Positions 4,536-7,191 of a stretch of 7,191 nucleotides of DNA are shown here, piece after piece (the stretch's first letter is position 1; each line of letters starts with the position of its first letter). The DNA lies in assembly GCA_002421995.1 (NCBI GenBank), contig DISP01000129.1, positions 1 through 7,191 on the forward strand, in the 5' to 3' direction. Both the position numbers and the translations under genes were made by a program. This stretch comes from Bacteroidales bacterium UBA6207. Lineage in GTDB: Bacteria > Bacteroidota > Bacteroidia > Bacteroidales > F082. Under the pieces are notes generated by a model, which was not told the origin of the DNA, did no database searches, and saw only the letters and a list, made by a program, of their open reading frames with translations.

Positions 4536-6938
4536 ATGAAAGTATTAAAGTTTGGTGGCAAGTCGCTGGCCAATGGAGCGCCTCTTGAGTCGGTGCTGGA
4601 AATTATTCAAAAACAAGCGGCAAAAACTCAAACAATGGTTGTTTTGTCGGCAAGGGGAAACACGACCGATATTTTGGAGTCGTTGCTGAACAAAGCGGCT
4701 GCAGGAGAGAGTTATTTAGCGGATTATGAGTGTTTTAAGATGGATCAGCTTATGCCGGCACCAACATTTGTTTCTGTGGATTCATTCAAAACCATTGAAA
4801 AAATTCTGGAGGGCGCTGCTTTGTTGGGTGACTATACCCCACGCGTGAAAGATCAGCTGCTGGCCCATGGCGAGTTGCTCAGCTGCAGCCTTTTGTGTTT
4901 TCTTTTAAGTAAAAATGGCTGCAAGACACGCCTTGTTGACACCAGACAACTCATAAAAACCAATGATAATTTTGGAGCGGCACGCGTGCTTGAAGCAGAG
5001 AGCAGGCAGCTTTTTGATGAGTATTTTGCTAATATTGAACGTGATACAATTTGTTTAATCACAGGATTCATTGGCTCAACAGTAGAAGGCATCACAACCA
5101 CACTCGGGCGCAATGGCAGCAATTATACCGCAACACTTGTTGCTTCATTTTTGGGAGCAGAGGAAGTTCAGAACTGGACCAATGTGAATGGCTTTTACAC
5201 AGCCGACCCGCGCTTAGTGCCGGATGCCAAAACCATCCGTCACCTGTCGTTCAGAGAAGCAAATGAGCTCGCAAATTTCGGGATGAACATCTTGCATGCA
5301 AAAACGATCCTGCCTTTGGTTGAGCGGCAGATCCCGATTCGAATCCTTAACTCGTTCAATCCCGGCGATGCCGGAACACTCATTGATGCCCATGGAAACG
5401 GAAAGGGTATCAAAACAGTTTCTGCCATCGAAAATGTGGCGCTGATCAGCATCGAAGGACGGGGTTTGCTCGGAAAAGTCGGTATTGACGGAAGGATTTT
5501 CAACGCACTCAGCAGTGCAGGCATCAGTGTGAGGATCATTTCGCAGGCATCGTCCGAGCGTGGTATTGGTTTTATCATAAACAAGGAATTTGCCGAAAAG
5601 GCTTTGACGGTGCTTCGGGCCGAGTTTGCGCATGAACTGCAATGGAACGATATCTCGGAGATCAACGCGAATTCCGAAGTGGCGGTGGTTTCGGTGATCA
5701 GTCGTAACCTCGAGTTTTTCGACCTGGCCTATGGCTCGCTCATCCGCAACGGCATCAGACCCGTTTTAATCGCCAACACGATCAATGGAGACCACATTTC
5801 GTTGGTGGTTCATAAAGAATTTTTGCGGAAAACGATGAATATCATCCATGGCCATATCTTTGGTGTGAGCCGCAAGCTAAATGTTTTCTTGTTTGGAAAA
5901 GGAAATGTCGGGAAGACTTTTCTCGACCAGCTGATGAGGTCGCGTGCAAGGATTCTGGAGAGAAACGGATTGAAAATCAATATTTTCGGCATCTGCGACA
6001 CCCGGCATTTGTGGCTTGGCGAACTACGCGATGACAGCCAGTGGATGGAGCAATTGCTCAGGCATGGAAAGAAAGCTTACCGGCTCGAAGATTTGTATGA
6101 TTATGTGCGTCAGCACAACCTTGAGAATGTGGTGGTGATTGACAATACAGCCAGTAAGGAGGTTGCCGAAAGGTATCCTGATTTTGTGAGGGAAGGATTC
6201 GATATTGTCGCTTCAAACAAACATGCCAACACTTTTGAGCTGCTTTGGTACAACAAACTGAGGCAGCAGTTGCGCAATCAGCACCGCCGGTTTTATTATG
6301 AAACCAATGTGGGAGCCGGCTTGCCATTGATTGATACAATCAGGCTGTTGCACGCTTCGGGAGATAGTGTGCACAGAATCAGGGGTGTTTTTTCGGGTTC
6401 ACTTAGTTTCATTTTCAATGCTTACTCGAATGGAAACATCGGATTTTCAACTGTTTTGCAACAGGCTATGGCTTTAGGATATACTGAGCCTGACCCGCGC
6501 GAAGACCTTTCGGGAAAAGATGTGGCACGCAAACTTCTTATTCTGGCACGCGAGCTCGACTGGCAGGTAGAGCTAAAGGATGTTGAGGTTGAAAGCCTGA
6601 TTGCACCGGCGCTGCAGGGATGCGAAAGCAAGGAAGACTTTCTGAAACAGCAAGAAACCATTGACCATTGGTTTTTGCAGAAAAAACTCCTTTTGGACGA
6701 AGGGCAGGTGTTGCGCTATTCGGGCGAATTGGATGCTTCGGGCAAGAGTCTGCAAGTGAGGCTGCTTGCTGTTTCCCGCGATTCGGACCTGGGGTCGTTA
6801 AGCGGTTCGGATTCTCTTTTCGAAATCTACACCGAGGCATACGGCCAGCGCCCGCTCATCATCAGGGGTGCCGGTGCCGGAGCCGAAGTCACTGCCAGAG
6901 GTGTGTTTTCCGACTTGCTGAAGTTGGCATCGGCATGA
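4536..6938 (+). CDS. thrA: Bifunctional aspartokinase / homoserine dehydrogenase
   Basis: An 800-residue fusion close in length to E. coli ThrA (820). The aspartokinase domain (about 1-285) has the N-terminal KFGGKSLAN (5-13), GRNGSNYTAT (191-200) and the NVNGFYTADPRLVP segment (216-229). Two ACT-like regulatory domains follow (about 300-440; SIEGRGLLGKVGIDGRIF and the VAVVSVISR region). The homoserine dehydrogenase domain (about 448-800) starts with the nucleotide-binding FGKGNVGK (453-460). It has SNKHA with Lys562 and the signature GYTEPDPREDLSGKDVARK (648-666) with the conserved acidic residues and Lys666. The protein makes the first and third steps of the aspartate pathway and supplies homoserine to MetX. 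The ACT domains suggest feedback by an amino acid, threonine being usual for this fusion. It shares strand with metYX and may be read from the same transcript. GAAAAGG lies directly against the ATG, too close for an ideal Shine-Dalgarno. Confidence 0.93.
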   Translation: MKVLKFGGKSLANGAPLESVLEIIQKQAAKTQTMVVLSARGNTTDILESLLNKAAAGESYLADYECFKMDQLMPAPTFVSVDSFKTIEKILEGAALLGDYTPRVKDQLLAHGELLSCSLLCFLLSKNGCKTRLVDTRQLIKTNDNFGAARVLEAESRQLFDEYFANIERDTICLITGFIGSTVEGITTTLGRNGSNYTATLVASFLGAEEVQNWTNVNGFYTADPRLVPDAKTIRHLSFREANELANFGMNILHAKTILPLVERQIPIRILNSFNPGDAGTLIDAHGNGKGIKTVSAIENVALISIEGRGLLGKVGIDGRIFNALSSAGISVRIISQASSERGIGFIINKEFAEKALTVLRAEFAHELQWNDISEINANSEVAVVSVISRNLEFFDLAYGSLIRNGIRPVLIANTINGDHISLVVHKEFLRKTMNIIHGHIFGVSRKLNVFLFGKGNVGKTFLDQLMRSRARILERNGLKINIFGICDTRHLWLGELRDDSQWMEQLLRHGKKAYRLEDLYDYVRQHNLENVVVIDNTASKEVAERYPDFVREGFDIVASNKHANTFELLWYNKLRQQLRNQHRRFYYETNVGAGLPLIDTIRLLHASGDSVHRIRGVFSGSLSFIFNAYSNGNIGFSTVLQQAMALGYTEPDPREDLSGKDVARKLLILARELDWQVELKDVEVESLIAPALQGCESKEDFLKQQETIDHWFLQKKLLLDEGQVLRYSGELDASGKSLQVRLLAVSRDSDLGSLSGSDSLFEIYTEAYGQRPLIIRGAGAGAEVTARGVFSDLLKLASA

Positions 6939-6950
6939 TACTCAAACAAA

Positions 6951-6978
6951 AAAGCCTGTGAAATGTACACAGGCTTTT
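6951..6978. terminator. Terminator hairpin between thrA and dnaA, probably bidirectional
   Basis: AAAGCCTGTG (6951-6960) pairs with CACAGGCTTT (6968-6977), a perfect 10-bp stem with a 7-base loop. On the plus strand the stem runs into TTTTCTTT. On the minus strand the same hairpin is followed by TTTTTTG. It lies between converging genes and can serve both. Confidence 0.85.
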
Positions 6979-7002
6979 CTTTAACTATTTGTGATTAAAA
7001 CG

Positions 7003-7191
7003 TTATTGTATAATTTTTTTGTCAATCTCAATGGCATAGGTTCTGAACTGCTTGTCGGTGTCAATGAGGTTGGCTATGGTTTTGCAGGCATGCAACACTG
7101 TTGCATGGTCCTTGTTTCCGCATTGAAGTCCGATGGTGGCTAAAGAAGATTTGGTGTGTTTTTTCGAGAAATACATTACCACCTGACGTGC
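7003..7191 (-). CDS. dnaA: Chromosomal replication initiator DnaA, C-terminal part of domain IV (5' truncated)
   Basis: The reverse strand is open from the window edge for 62 codons to TAA (7005-7003). The residues begin ARQVVMYFSKKHT, as in the DnaA domain IV helices. They contain GNKDHATVLHACKTI, clearly the DnaA signature (commonly GGRDHTTVLHA) that inserts into the DnaA box. The protein ends TYAIEIDKKIIQ. DnaA binds origin boxes and opens the origin. Only the DNA-binding tail is present, so the ATPase domain cannot be checked. No DnaA-box cluster lies in the 60 bases between its stop and thrA. The gene faces thrA and is unrelated to the methionine operon. Confidence 0.93.
   Translation of the reverse strand, partial: ARQVVMYFSKKHTKSSLATIGLQCGNKDHATVLHACKTIANLIDTDKQFRTYAIEIDKKIIQ

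Noticed and set aside
6939..7191. Replication origin next to dnaA
   Set aside because: Only the 3' end of dnaA is present, and the gap to thrA holds a terminator but no DnaA-box-like TTATCCACA sequences.

Overview
The window looks like ordinary chromosome from a member of the Bacteroidota. Two promoters fit the TTTG/TTG - 19 bp - TAnnTTTG consensus of that phylum. Shine-Dalgarno signals are weak and A-rich, and the metY-metX-thrA order and the sigma factor type also fit. The genus cannot be named from the sequence. No mobile element, CRISPR array, tRNA or rRNA was seen.

Layout: (1) 1-816 is the C-terminal part of an AMP-forming acyl-CoA synthetase. (2) 817-1105 is AT-rich and holds a degenerate tandem repeat, a possible weak terminator and a near-perfect promoter. 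(3) 1106-1612 encodes a small ECF sigma factor. (4) 1613-2059 has no conventional gene. It contains a promoter followed by two successive short methionine-rich reading frames. Each ends next to an intrinsic terminator, and the 5' arm of each terminator can pair with the end of the preceding reading frame. (5) 2060-4384 is metY-metX, separated by 3 bases. (6) 4536-6938 is a fused aspartokinase/homoserine dehydrogenase (thrA) on the same strand. (7) A terminator hairpin, probably bidirectional, separates thrA from the convergent 3' end of dnaA (7003-7191, minus strand).

How the genes work together: ThrA supplies aspartyl phosphate and then homoserine. MetX acetylates homoserine, and MetY exchanges the acetyl group for sulfide to give homocysteine, the direct precursor of methionine. 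The main point of interest is the metYX leader. It reads as two complete transcription attenuators in series, each sensing charged Met-tRNA through ribosome stalling on Met codon clusters (4 internal Met in a 17-residue peptide, 7 internal Met in a 32-residue peptide). With ample methionine the ribosome reaches the stop codon, covers the antiterminator strand and the terminator forms. With scarce methionine it stalls upstream, the antiterminator forms and transcription continues. RNA polymerase would have to pass both terminators to reach metY. The reading frames, stems and complementarities are visible in the sequence. The regulatory behaviour is inferred.
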